This document shows, one piece after another, positions 26,537-34,364 of a stretch of 64,000 nt of DNA; position 1 is the first letter of the stretch; each line of letters starts with the position of its first letter. The position numbers were made by a program, and so were the translations under genes. The notes under the pieces were generated by a model. That model saw only the letters and a list, made by a program, of their open reading frames with translations, made no database searches and had not been told where the DNA came from. Source of the stretch: Parasporobacterium paucivorans DSM 15970 (GTDB taxonomy: Bacteria; Bacillota; Clostridia; Lachnospirales; Lachnospiraceae); the NCBI RefSeq assembly GCF_900141895.1, contig NZ_FQYT01000012.1:17225-81224 (forward strand), given 5' to 3'.

Positions 26537-29124
26537 TTTATCTCCTTGAATCTTCCGCATGTAACCCTGCGGTTTTTGTAGTCTGCAAAAAGGCTAAGCG
26601 AATCTTCATCGTCATGTTCATATACCAGAATTATTTCACTGAAATTCTCTAAATCCGGCAAAATTCTAGCAAGTACAGATTCCTCTCCATTCCAGAAATC
26701 TTTATTGAATATAGGTTTTCTGTCAGATTTCGCATCCATGATTGCCGTATAAAACATACCCGTCTCCACCAGGTCCTGGAACATATGGCTTCCGAATGAC
26801 AGTTCCGGTAAAAACCCGATTTCCGCATCGGCATATTCACATAGTATGCTGAAATTGGATATATCCGAAAACGAAACGCATAGCCCCAAATCCGGCGAGG
26901 ATGTTCCCAAACGTCCAGGGCTGATAAGCATCACTTTTTTTCCACTGTCTTTATAATACTCATTAATGCGGCCTACAATCCGTGCAAATATACTTTTCTG
27001 ATTATAAGGGCACGCGTGGTAAGCCTTCGAATCAATTAACACCACCGCGTCCACTTCTGAACCGGCTGTATTTCCCATAAAAAGATCATCCACCTGGAAC
27101 AGAATTCTGTCGGAAGTGATTTCCGGGACATCCTGGTGTGCGGCCGCCTGCCAGACCTGAAGCGGACGGCATTGTAGCAGATTTACAATGTATTCCCCAT
27201 CTTCCCTGAAATTAATAGTAAATTCCGTATCGACAGGATTCTCGTAGTGTTCCTGCAGTACTTCCAGAATTCTTCTCATCATCTCCATCAGTTTCTTTCT
27301 TTTTACCACACCCTGGCAGGAAATGAACTGCACCGGCCTGTATTGTCCTCTGTCGCGCAGGGCTCTTTCGGCCGAGAAATCATGTTCGCTTATTATATCC
27401 GTATACCATTTGGGAAGTTTTCCCAGGAGATCATAGGCATCTGCCTCTGTCTTATTGTTTGCTTTTGTATCAATAAGGTCCAGCTTGTGCTGGGAAAACC
27501 GGTGCTTCTCATCCTCTCCCACAAGAGTTGTACTTTCCGGTTTGTCCAGGTTCACCAACCGCGGATAATCCGTTCCGGTCCGGTCCACCGCTTTCGTGCC
27601 CAGTCCTGCCACAAGCCGCAAAAGTCCCGCGTCCGCGCTGAGCTCTTCGCTCCACCTGTATATGCTGTACGAGAATCCGACGCCCGCAACACAGGGCATG
27701 TAGCATTCACCAAACTTCGTCCCACTGACGCGCTGGACCAGTATGGCCATCTGCTCATCAGCCTGCTGCATTCCTCTTTTTCGCCGGTATTCCAGAGCAG
27801 ACCGGTCCATGGTGCTTGCATAGACCCGACGCACTGCATTTTCAAAGTTCTCCAGTCTTTCTTCCGGATTTCCTCCATTTGCACAGAATACTGATTCATA
27901 TTTTCCCGCAAATGCATTTCCAAATCCATCTTCCAGAAAACTGCTTGAACGGACAATAATGGGGATCTGTCCGAAATATTCCAGCATCCTTCGAAACTGG
28001 ACCCGGATTGTCTCCGGAAATGACGACTGCAGCAGAGCTTGCCTCAACTCCTCCGCTTTTTCAAAATAATATTTTTCATCTCTCTGCTTAATTCTCATTT
28101 CCCAGAGCCCATTCTCAACAATGTATGAGTAGAATACATCCGTGCCAATGTAATAGGAATCATGCGGTTCAATATAATTGGCATATTCCGGCAGATAATT
28201 TTCGGTCATTTTCCTGGCCAGCAGCATTCCACAGGCTTTCCCACCTATGGTGCCTGTCCCGATGAGCCTGTCTTTCACATGAAAGAAGTCTTCTGGTGAA
28301 AATTCTTTTTTTATCATGGATGCCATCTTCAGGTCGTGGGTCATCATACTGCGGCTTATTTTATTCAGGGTCCATTCCGTTATCGTCCCTCCGTAATAGG
28401 CAGCCTTTGCCTCCCGGAAGAAACGGTCGTAACTGTCCATATTCAGTTCTTCGTCCCCATTGTGTTCCTGCTGCAGCAGACGAAAATATACTGATAAATC
28501 CACACTGTTGGTCAGGGATTCAAATTCATCTTGGTCACTCATTTTGTGCGGAAGATACATCTCGGAGGAATATCGGTTCCATACTTTTATAGGGTGCAGA
28601 TACAGGTTGTTTTCTATTGAATAAAGATCCAGAAGCAGCTGGGTGGTTTCCTGAATGCGGGCGATTGTGGCGTAATCATGGTGCCCCCTCAGTACAGGGA
28701 ACCAGGCCACCGTATCCAGCCTGAAAAGGTATGGGCAGGTCACGCAGAAAAAATTACCCATCATAAGGTCTGTAGACCAGGTCACCTGCAGGTCTGACAA
28801 ACAATCGAATACATAGAAGGCACCGCAGCCTTCCTGTTCAATTATTTTGTGTACCTCAACCGTAAAGGACTCAAAACCGCTGTTTGCGTTCAGTTCATAA
28901 ACCTTTAACCCCTCCTGTTTTTCCAGCAAAGGAGCATGCTTGGCAAAGCGGATGTAGCTGACGCTTTTTTTATCCTGTATGGCTTGCCGGACATACTTCT
29001 GCGCCATTATTTTGAAGGCCTCCAGGGACGATACCTGTATGACTACGTTATCTCCCAACCGGATATTGTCCAAAAGCTTATCCATGCTTGGATTTCCAGA
29101 TTTGATTCGTTCAAACGTTCCCAC
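26533..29124 (-). CDS. PEP/pyruvate-binding (PPDK N-domain) protein of unknown role
   Basis: 863 residues, GTG start at 29124 seven bases after GGAGG. Residues 1-220 are an unassigned domain (MDKLLDNIRLGDNVVIQVSS, later FYVFDCLSDL) that resembles a RecA/KaiC-like fold. Residues about 285-655 are the ATP-grasp PEP/pyruvate-binding domain: GTGTIGGKACGMLLARKM, VRSSSFLEDGFGNAFAGKY and NLLQCRPLQ. The C-terminal 200 residues (GTSSPDLGLCVSFSDI) are unassigned. The swivelling phosphohistidine domain and the PEP-binding barrel of PPDK/PpsA are absent, so this is not a complete dikinase. It overlaps crtO by 14 bp. Confidence 0.85.
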   Translation of the reverse strand: MGTFERIKSGNPSMDKLLDNIRLGDNVVIQVSSLEAFKIMAQKYVRQAIQDKKSVSYIRFAKHAPLLEKQEGLKVYELNANSGFESFTVEVHKIIEQEGCGAFYVFDCLSDLQVTWSTDLMMGNFFCVTCPYLFRLDTVAWFPVLRGHHDYATIARIQETTQLLLDLYSIENNLYLHPIKVWNRYSSEMYLPHKMSDQDEFESLTNSVDLSVYFRLLQQEHNGDEELNMDSYDRFFREAKAAYYGGTITEWTLNKISRSMMTHDLKMASMIKKEFSPEDFFHVKDRLIGTGTIGGKACGMLLARKMTENYLPEYANYIEPHDSYYIGTDVFYSYIVENGLWEMRIKQRDEKYYFEKAEELRQALLQSSFPETIRVQFRRMLEYFGQIPIIVRSSSFLEDGFGNAFAGKYESVFCANGGNPEERLENFENAVRRVYASTMDRSALEYRRKRGMQQADEQMAILVQRVSGTKFGECYMPCVAGVGFSYSIYRWSEELSADAGLLRLVAGLGTKAVDRTGTDYPRLVNLDKPESTTLVGEDEKHRFSQHKLDLIDTKANNKTEADAYDLLGKLPKWYTDIISEHDFSAERALRDRGQYRPVQFISCQGVVKRKKLMEMMRRILEVLQEHYENPVDTEFTINFREDGEYIVNLLQCRPLQVWQAAAHQDVPEITSDRILFQVDDLFMGNTAGSEVDAVVLIDSKAYHACPYNQKSIFARIVGRINEYYKDSGKKVMLISPGRLGTSSPDLGLCVSFSDISNFSILCEYADAEIGFLPELSFGSHMFQDLVETGMFYTAIMDAKSDRKPIFNKDFWNGEESVLARILPDLENFSEIILVYEHDDEDSLSLFADYKNRRVTCGRFKEIK

Positions 29125-29629
29125 CGCTTTTCCTCCCGTTATGGGGGTCAGACCCCCTGTTCATAAGTTTAATGATTCTTGGCCGGTTATACCTTTGGGC
29201 AATGATGCAGGGTAGATTTACTGCCAGAGAATACACCAGCATAATTGGAACCACGTACCCGGGGGTGAATAAGCCAAATACCCAGAAAGGCATGATTGCC
29301 AGCAGGTGTGTCGCTTCGCCCCGACAGGATTCTGTCAGAAACTTCTCCATACCAGCCTGCGAAAAATCCTTCATTTTCTTTTTTTCATATCCACGCTTCA
29401 TATATTTCCCACCATCCGGCAGGCGTTTTTTCCAGAGGTTCACTTTAAAAACCCGCCTGTATATTTCCCCATCAGCCTCCCATTTGCGGCTTTTGTACAG
29501 GAAGGAGGTGTGGCGGAAATATCGGTCGGGAATCCGAAGGCAGATGTACGCAGCCAGACGCTGAAAGAAGGCCCATAATATAAAGCATAGTAATATCGCC
29601 CCCGGCGGGGGAAGATGGATAATCTGCAT
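29111..29629 (-). CDS. crtO: CrtO-like glycosyl-diaponeurosporenoate acyltransferase
   Basis: 172 residues. RIPDRYFRHTSFLYKSRKWE, LWKKRLPDGGKY and IIAQRYNRPRI align with Staphylococcus aureus CrtO, which puts a fatty acyl group on glycosylated diaponeurosporenoate in the last step of staphyloxanthin synthesis. Two or three membrane segments. ATGs at 29635 and 29629 are both possible; 29629 sits 8 bp after GGAG. The C-terminal residues past QRYNRPRIIKLM are encoded by a GGGGGTC-A-GACCCCC palindrome (RGSDP), suggesting that an inserted element has replaced the original end. True substrate unproven. Confidence 0.8.
   Translation of the reverse strand: MQIIHLPPPGAILLCFILWAFFQRLAAYICLRIPDRYFRHTSFLYKSRKWEADGEIYRRVFKVNLWKKRLPDGGKYMKRGYEKKKMKDFSQAGMEKFLTESCRGEATHLLAIMPFWVFGLFTPGYVVPIMLVYSLAVNLPCIIAQRYNRPRIIKLMNRGSDPHNGRKSGGNV
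29143..29157. repeat. GGGGTC-A-GACCCC palindrome, copy 1
   Basis: Perfect 7-bp arms around one A, inside the 3' end of the crtO-like gene, where it encodes RGSDP. One of three copies within 1.6 kb. Confidence 0.7.
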
Positions 29630-29631
29630 TT

Positions 29632-30729
29632 TCATTTCTCCAATCTGATTTCCCTGTCTTTCCAGGTCACCTTTAGATGAAAAGTCTTTTTTATTACGGA
29701 AATGAGGAATATCCATATATAAAAAACCAAATACACCGGATAGAAAATACATGTTCTTTTCCGGAAATCCCCAAGATAACCGGATATCCGCCAAAAAATG
29801 ACAACCCACAACACATATAGAGCCGAAAACACGAAGAATTTGAACGAATCCATTTCAAAAACCGACCTGCACAGCTGGATTGGCACGGAAGCAGATGATG
29901 ATATCCATATAAATACCATCAAAACCAGCCATAATGGTGTCCGGAGGGCACCGGAAGCCTGATTTTTTATCCAGCCCTGGCAAAGCTCCTTAAACCCGCC
30001 GCCATACATCCGGTATGAAATCCCGTTATCCCCCAGCAGCAGCCGGTATGGGATATTCTTTTTCCTCAGCTGTTGAGCAAAAGCCATGTCTTCAATTATA
30101 TCACTGCGGACAGATTCGTGTCCTCCGACTTTGTAATAATCCTCTTTTCTGATCAGGATGATGGGGCCGTACAGTCCGCTTTTGCGGTTTCTAAACGGCA
30201 GCGCCAAGCCGTTTGCCGCTGTCTGAATCATATTGAAGAAAAAAGAAAAGTTCTCATAGCCCATAATGACTTTATGGTATGGCTGCACTGACAGAACCAT
30301 CGGGTCAGATTTATAAGACTGAAGAAGCCTTGCCAATCCGTTTTCGTCCATACGTACGTCTGCATCCAGGAACAGGAGCAGCTCCCCAACTGCCAAATCG
30401 GCACCCGCCTGTGCGGCCCAGGATTTTCCAATCCAATGCTCCGGCTTACCTTTCAGGGACTGGGGTCTGACCCCATAAGACTCGATCCGGCTTGCCGTGG
30501 CATCTGTTGAATTATCATCCACGCAAATAATTTCATGAGCTGTAACTTTCTGTGCTCTAAGATCACTCAATAGCAGGGGCAGCGTATCCTCCTCGTTCCT
30601 TGCAGGAATAATCACGGAAAGCTTCATTTCCTCTTTTGTCACAGCTTCTTTTTTAATGACCGGAAAACGGTAAAACAGCAGAATGGCCGCGGCCAGTCCT
30701 GTGAAAATTATGATCAAGTCAATTTTCAT
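29632..30729 (-). CDS. crtQ: CrtQ-like glycosyltransferase (GT2)
   Basis: 365 residues from the ATG at 30729 (AGGAGAAAT upstream), overlapping the preceding gene by 4 bp. An N-terminal membrane segment is followed by a GT-A domain: LSVIIPARNEEDTLPLLL, DDNSTDAT, LFLDADVRMDENG with the DxD, and SVQPYHKVIMGYENFSFFFN, then GPIILIRKEDYYKVGGHESV. Three C-terminal membrane segments. The pattern matches S. aureus CrtQ, which glucosylates diaponeurosporenoate. A palindrome at 30462-30474 is read through in frame as GVRP. Confidence 0.82.
   Translation of the reverse strand: MKIDLIIIFTGLAAAILLFYRFPVIKKEAVTKEEMKLSVIIPARNEEDTLPLLLSDLRAQKVTAHEIICVDDNSTDATASRIESYGVRPQSLKGKPEHWIGKSWAAQAGADLAVGELLLFLDADVRMDENGLARLLQSYKSDPMVLSVQPYHKVIMGYENFSFFFNMIQTAANGLALPFRNRKSGLYGPIILIRKEDYYKVGGHESVRSDIIEDMAFAQQLRKKNIPYRLLLGDNGISYRMYGGGFKELCQGWIKNQASGALRTPLWLVLMVFIWISSSASVPIQLCRSVFEMDSFKFFVFSALYVLWVVIFWRISGYLGDFRKRTCIFYPVYLVFYIWIFLISVIKKTFHLKVTWKDREIRLEK
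30462..30474. repeat. GGGGTC-A-GACCCC palindrome, copy 2
   Basis: GGGGTC and GACCCC arms around one base, within the crtQ-like coding region between the DDNSTDAT and WIGKSWAAQ segments. Confidence 0.7.
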
Positions 30730-32330
30730 ATTTCTCCTGGGGTCTGACCCCCTCCTGCGGCGCCTGCCGCAAGCTTCCCTGTCAGAATTGATATTGGCAA
30801 TCCGGATGGGCTGAATGTCCACTGTCCAGCCTGAAAAATATCAGGAACGGGTGTATAAACCGCTTTTTTAATATCCCCGAATTGGTTTACAGCCGGCAAT
30901 ATCTCATTGGTAAACGCCCATCCGGTAATAGCCCCCTCTGCATTGCCTGTATTTTTTTCTATGGTAAGCGGTGTCGCACATATCGCCCTTATTAAGGATT
31001 CCGAAAACCCCTTGAAAACAGATCTGTTCAATACCTCAATGACATATTCGGCGCAAAGACCCTTGAATTCAGCATACCAGCCCTCTTTCTGAATCACTTT
31101 GGCCAGATTGTAATCAAACAAAGTGCTTACGATGACTCCCGTCATGTTCGGTGGTGCAAGGGATTCATCCCTGAGTGAAGGACAGGAAATCTCATATGTC
31201 GTCAGTCGCAGATAGTCCTTGATCCACCCAAAAAGAGCATCCTTATCTCCGGCGATTTCCTTCCAGTCCGGAATCTTCATGGATGAAAGACCTGCGGCAG
31301 AAGGGGTATAGAAGCAATGTTCCCCACATGTCTCCCTGTAATACGCCCCCTTTAATCCGGATGAAATGAATACTGTCAGTATGGAATTCCCTCCGCGTCC
31401 CTTCAGCACCTGTCCCTTCTTCTCCATGACCTTCCGGGACAGGCTCATGTCCGAAAGCTGATTTTCATCCAGTGCGTTATACAGAGCCTTCATGTCAGCG
31501 CACCAAACCAATTTCCCATAATAGAAACTCTCACCGCCGGCCGTCAGAACCTGCCTGTCCACCGGACGAATACTTGTAATATCCGCACCTGTCAGAATAC
31601 GGCCGCCGTGAGCCTCTATGTATTCTTTCAGTTTGTCCACCAGGACTCCCGTACCACCTTTTGGATAACTGTAGTCCAGATACAAGCCGAAATAGCTCAG
31701 TGCAAAAAATGTCGGGGTTCCCGTAAAAAAATGCTGGATAATCATATCTGTCAGCGCCTGGTTCTTCGTGAATCGCTTTAAATATAGCTCGACCGGTTCA
31801 TTCAGTTTCCCGGCCTTGCGGATATTGATTTTATACTTTAAAAGCCAGGGCAGAAGGGTTTTGACCAGATACCCCTTATCATCCATGGAATCAAGGAAAA
31901 GCGGGTTGTCTATCCCGTAAATGACATCCATATACTTCATTATTTTTTTAATTTCACGGATAATGGCATCAATCTCCTGTATGTTTCCCGGGAAATTTGC
32001 GCAAAGCATATCCCGGTAATCCCTCAGGCTTTCCCTTGATTTCAGACGAACCATAAAATCTCCGATCCCGATGGATACAGGATTGCTAACAACCTCCATG
32101 CCAATCCCCAGCTGCTTCAGCATCGGGAATACGATACCCGAGTTCTCAAATGCCCTGATTCCGCCATCAAACATAAAGCCTTCCTGGGAAAAAGAAGCAA
32201 CCAGGCCCCCGCAGGTTTCTTCCCGTTCGCACAGGAGTACCCGCATTCCGTCTCTGCACAGATAGGCCGCACTTGTCAGTCCGGCAATCCCGGCCCCGAC
32301 CACGATAACATCATACGAATTTCCCTTCAT
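30726..32330 (-). CDS. CrtN/CrtP/CrtI-type FAD-dependent desaturase or oxidoreductase
   Basis: 534 residues. The N-terminal dinucleotide fold is VIVVGAGIAGLTSAAYL, then CGGLVASFSQEGFMFDGG as in phytoene/diapophytoene desaturases, and near the C-terminus FQAGQWTFSPSGLPISILTGK, the FAD-binding end motif of the family. It overlaps its neighbours by 4 bp on both sides. The last residues, GGGQTPGEI, come from the third palindrome. A role in desaturating or isomerising a polyene is likely; the substrate is unknown. CrtP-type oxygenation would need O2. Confidence 0.82.
   Translation of the reverse strand: MKGNSYDVIVVGAGIAGLTSAAYLCRDGMRVLLCEREETCGGLVASFSQEGFMFDGGIRAFENSGIVFPMLKQLGIGMEVVSNPVSIGIGDFMVRLKSRESLRDYRDMLCANFPGNIQEIDAIIREIKKIMKYMDVIYGIDNPLFLDSMDDKGYLVKTLLPWLLKYKINIRKAGKLNEPVELYLKRFTKNQALTDMIIQHFFTGTPTFFALSYFGLYLDYSYPKGGTGVLVDKLKEYIEAHGGRILTGADITSIRPVDRQVLTAGGESFYYGKLVWCADMKALYNALDENQLSDMSLSRKVMEKKGQVLKGRGGNSILTVFISSGLKGAYYRETCGEHCFYTPSAAGLSSMKIPDWKEIAGDKDALFGWIKDYLRLTTYEISCPSLRDESLAPPNMTGVIVSTLFDYNLAKVIQKEGWYAEFKGLCAEYVIEVLNRSVFKGFSESLIRAICATPLTIEKNTGNAEGAITGWAFTNEILPAVNQFGDIKKAVYTPVPDIFQAGQWTFSPSGLPISILTGKLAAGAAGGGQTPGEI
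30739..30751. repeat. GGGGTC-A-GACCCC palindrome, copy 3
   Basis: Located at the 3' end of the second desaturase gene, immediately before the crtQ ribosome binding site. Encodes part of GGQTP. Confidence 0.7.
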
Positions 32331-34180
32331 AAAACCGATCTCCCGTCATCAGCCAGATAATGCAGGACTTCCCCAATGGAAACCGGGGTGCCATATTTCA
32401 TGTTTCTGATGCACCTTTCTTCGCATTCCTCTAATGATACACCCTTTTCCCGAACAGCGGAAGCGATCCTCTTTGCTCCCGTGAAATTCCCAACGGTCAC
32501 TCTCCGCATGATACCCCGGATATCTGCCTCATGGATCCCTATACAGGCTGGGTGTTCACAATATTCACAGGCTGAGGCCCTGTGCATGATGGACTTTTCA
32601 ATTTCTGAATAACCGGAATAAAGGCTTTCCTTTGTGACCGGCTTATCCAGGATATTTACGAAACTTTTCATATCCGGATTATAGGTGAATGGTTTCATTC
32701 CTGATTTCCGCAGAAGGGCGTTGGCTGCGCTTAGTCCGGAGGTTGTAACGGTGGGGGTACCGGTTCCCATGACGGTAGATTCTCCGCAGAAGAACAGGTT
32801 GTCCCACTCGCTCCTTGTATGCAGCCTTTTAAACATATGTTGCCCCAACATCTGTTTCGGGCCGGCCACTGATCCCCTGTATTTATTCGTATACCGTTCA
32901 ATGGTACGGGGTGTCGCCACCTCCGCATGATAGACCGCTTTCGAAAATCCTGGAAATCGCTTTTCCATTACGCTCAGAAGCCTGTCCTTTTCTTTCTCCT
33001 TTTTGTTCTGATATTCCTCCCGGCTTTCCATTCTCCAGTCTTCCAGCGTAGGGCCGATGGCCACCGCCACATGGCGATCCGGCGGGCACAGGGTCTTATC
33101 ATCTATGCTGCATATATAGACCGTCACTTCGCTTTCATCCAGTTCATCTGGATTTCCTACCAGCATTTCCACTGGCTGGGTATCCTCCGGTATGACATCC
33201 TTGCCTACCTCGGCATAAAGGACAATGCTGGGGTACGTAGGAACAAGGTTCCGCGCCCAGTCTCTCCTCTCCCTTGTAGAATGGGAATCATCGATTAGTT
33301 TACCATACAGATTCCACACATCCCCCGAGTAGATCAGATTATCCGCATAAATCGCTTCCCCATCTTTCAGTCTTACACCGGCCGGCCTGTCATTTTGGAA
33401 CAGAATCTTTACCACTTCTTTCTCCAGCAGCATCTGCCCACCATTTTCTTCTATGACTTTTTCCAGTTTTCCAGGCAGGAAAAGGGTGGAACCGGCGGGA
33501 TAATAGCTGCCTCCAATGTGGTTATCCACAAACATCACCGCCGCAAGAACCGCAGGCGACTCTTCCACAGTGGAGTAGCAGTAGGTAGAGGTAAGCTTGT
33601 TGAAAAACTTGAATATTTCCGGATCGGTGAAATACTTTTCCAGGAGGCTTTTTGCACTTTTATTCAAATAAGTCAGAAACCGTGCATAAGATAGGGGGTG
33701 TTTCAGAAACCCTTTCAGGGAAGCTATTTTGTCCGTTTCATCCGGGGTTGTATAATTCGGATTTTCCACCATTACATGATGGTACATTTTCTCCATCTCC
33801 TTGTAGAATCGTACTATGTTTTCTTTTTCGAGAGGAAAAACTTCTGCAAGTTCCCGGGAAAACATATCCAGATCCGGCCAGAAATGGATTTTATGGCCCT
33901 TGAAATTCACGCAATACAAAAGGTCGTGCTTGATCACGTCAATCGGCTCTTCCAGACAATTAAAAACAAAACGGTGGGCATTAAATCCTTTTTCACCGAA
34001 CCCGTAAAGCATGGATGCTCCCTGATCAAATATTTTTCCGTCCCTTTTAAATATTCCACATGAACCGCCGGGATTATAGCTTTTATCCACCACGCCTACT
34101 TTTATTCCCCGCTTTGACAACAGGGCCCCCGCAGTAAGTCCGCTAAGGCCTCCACCGATTATAACCGTATCATACCGCAT
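32327..34180 (-). CDS. CrtI/CrtISO-type flavoprotein fused to a GltD/PreT-type Fe-S (Fer4_20-like) domain
   Basis: 617 residues from the ATG at 34180, 8 bp after GGGGAG. Residues 1-510 are a phytoene desaturase/isomerase-type flavoprotein: VIIGGGLSGLTAGALLSKRG, NPGGSCGIF, FDQGASMLYG and near the end FFCGESTVMGTGTPTVTTSG. Residues about 530-617 are different: CEYCEHPACIGIHE, DIRGIMRRVTVGNFTGAKRI, CEERCIRN and PVSIGEVLHYLADD follow the N-terminal Fe-S domain of GltD, PreT and dihydropyrimidine dehydrogenase, although with only five Cys and one His. This could link FAD chemistry to ferredoxin-level electrons. First gene of the operon. Confidence 0.85.
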   Translation of the reverse strand: MRYDTVIIGGGLSGLTAGALLSKRGIKVGVVDKSYNPGGSCGIFKRDGKIFDQGASMLYGFGEKGFNAHRFVFNCLEEPIDVIKHDLLYCVNFKGHKIHFWPDLDMFSRELAEVFPLEKENIVRFYKEMEKMYHHVMVENPNYTTPDETDKIASLKGFLKHPLSYARFLTYLNKSAKSLLEKYFTDPEIFKFFNKLTSTYCYSTVEESPAVLAAVMFVDNHIGGSYYPAGSTLFLPGKLEKVIEENGGQMLLEKEVVKILFQNDRPAGVRLKDGEAIYADNLIYSGDVWNLYGKLIDDSHSTRERRDWARNLVPTYPSIVLYAEVGKDVIPEDTQPVEMLVGNPDELDESEVTVYICSIDDKTLCPPDRHVAVAIGPTLEDWRMESREEYQNKKEKEKDRLLSVMEKRFPGFSKAVYHAEVATPRTIERYTNKYRGSVAGPKQMLGQHMFKRLHTRSEWDNLFFCGESTVMGTGTPTVTTSGLSAANALLRKSGMKPFTYNPDMKSFVNILDKPVTKESLYSGYSEIEKSIMHRASACEYCEHPACIGIHEADIRGIMRRVTVGNFTGAKRIASAVREKGVSLEECEERCIRNMKYGTPVSIGEVLHYLADDGRSVL

Positions 34181-34237
34181 AATTGTTTCTCCCCTCACCG
34201 ATATTATTTATCTGCTGCACACCCACCCTACGCTTTA

Positions 34238-34267
34238 ATTTTATCAGTATTAAGTACGTACTGTCCA
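34238..34267 (-). promoter_or_regulatory. Candidate promoter of the carotenoid-like operon
   Basis: Minus-strand TGGACA (34267-34262) and TAAAAT (34243-34238) with an 18-bp spacer, 58 bp before the first start codon. Weak but well placed, between the hcp terminator and the operon. Confidence 0.45.
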
Positions 34268-34300
34268 GTATATGCCCAATTCTTTGTGCGGAATGTTAGC

Positions 34301-34335
34301 AAAAAAGCCCCATACAACCTTAAGTCATATGGAGC
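34301..34335 (-). terminator. Intrinsic terminator after hcp
   Basis: On the minus strand GCTCCATA pairs with TATGGGGC (one G-U) around a 13-nt loop and is followed by TTTTTT, 30 bp past the hcp stop. Confidence 0.85.
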
Positions 34336-34364
34336 ATTTCCATTATTTTCAAATCACTATATTA

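Noticed and set aside
29143..30751. A CRISPR-like or tandem array from the GGGGTCAGACCCC copies
   Set aside because: Copies are only 13-15 bp, spaced irregularly by about 0.3 to 1.3 kb and lie in coding sequence, so no array exists.
30730..30822. An Arg-rich N-terminal extension of the CrtQ-like protein
   Set aside because: It overlaps the end of the preceding desaturase and the palindrome; the ATG at 30729 has AGGAGAAAT directly upstream.
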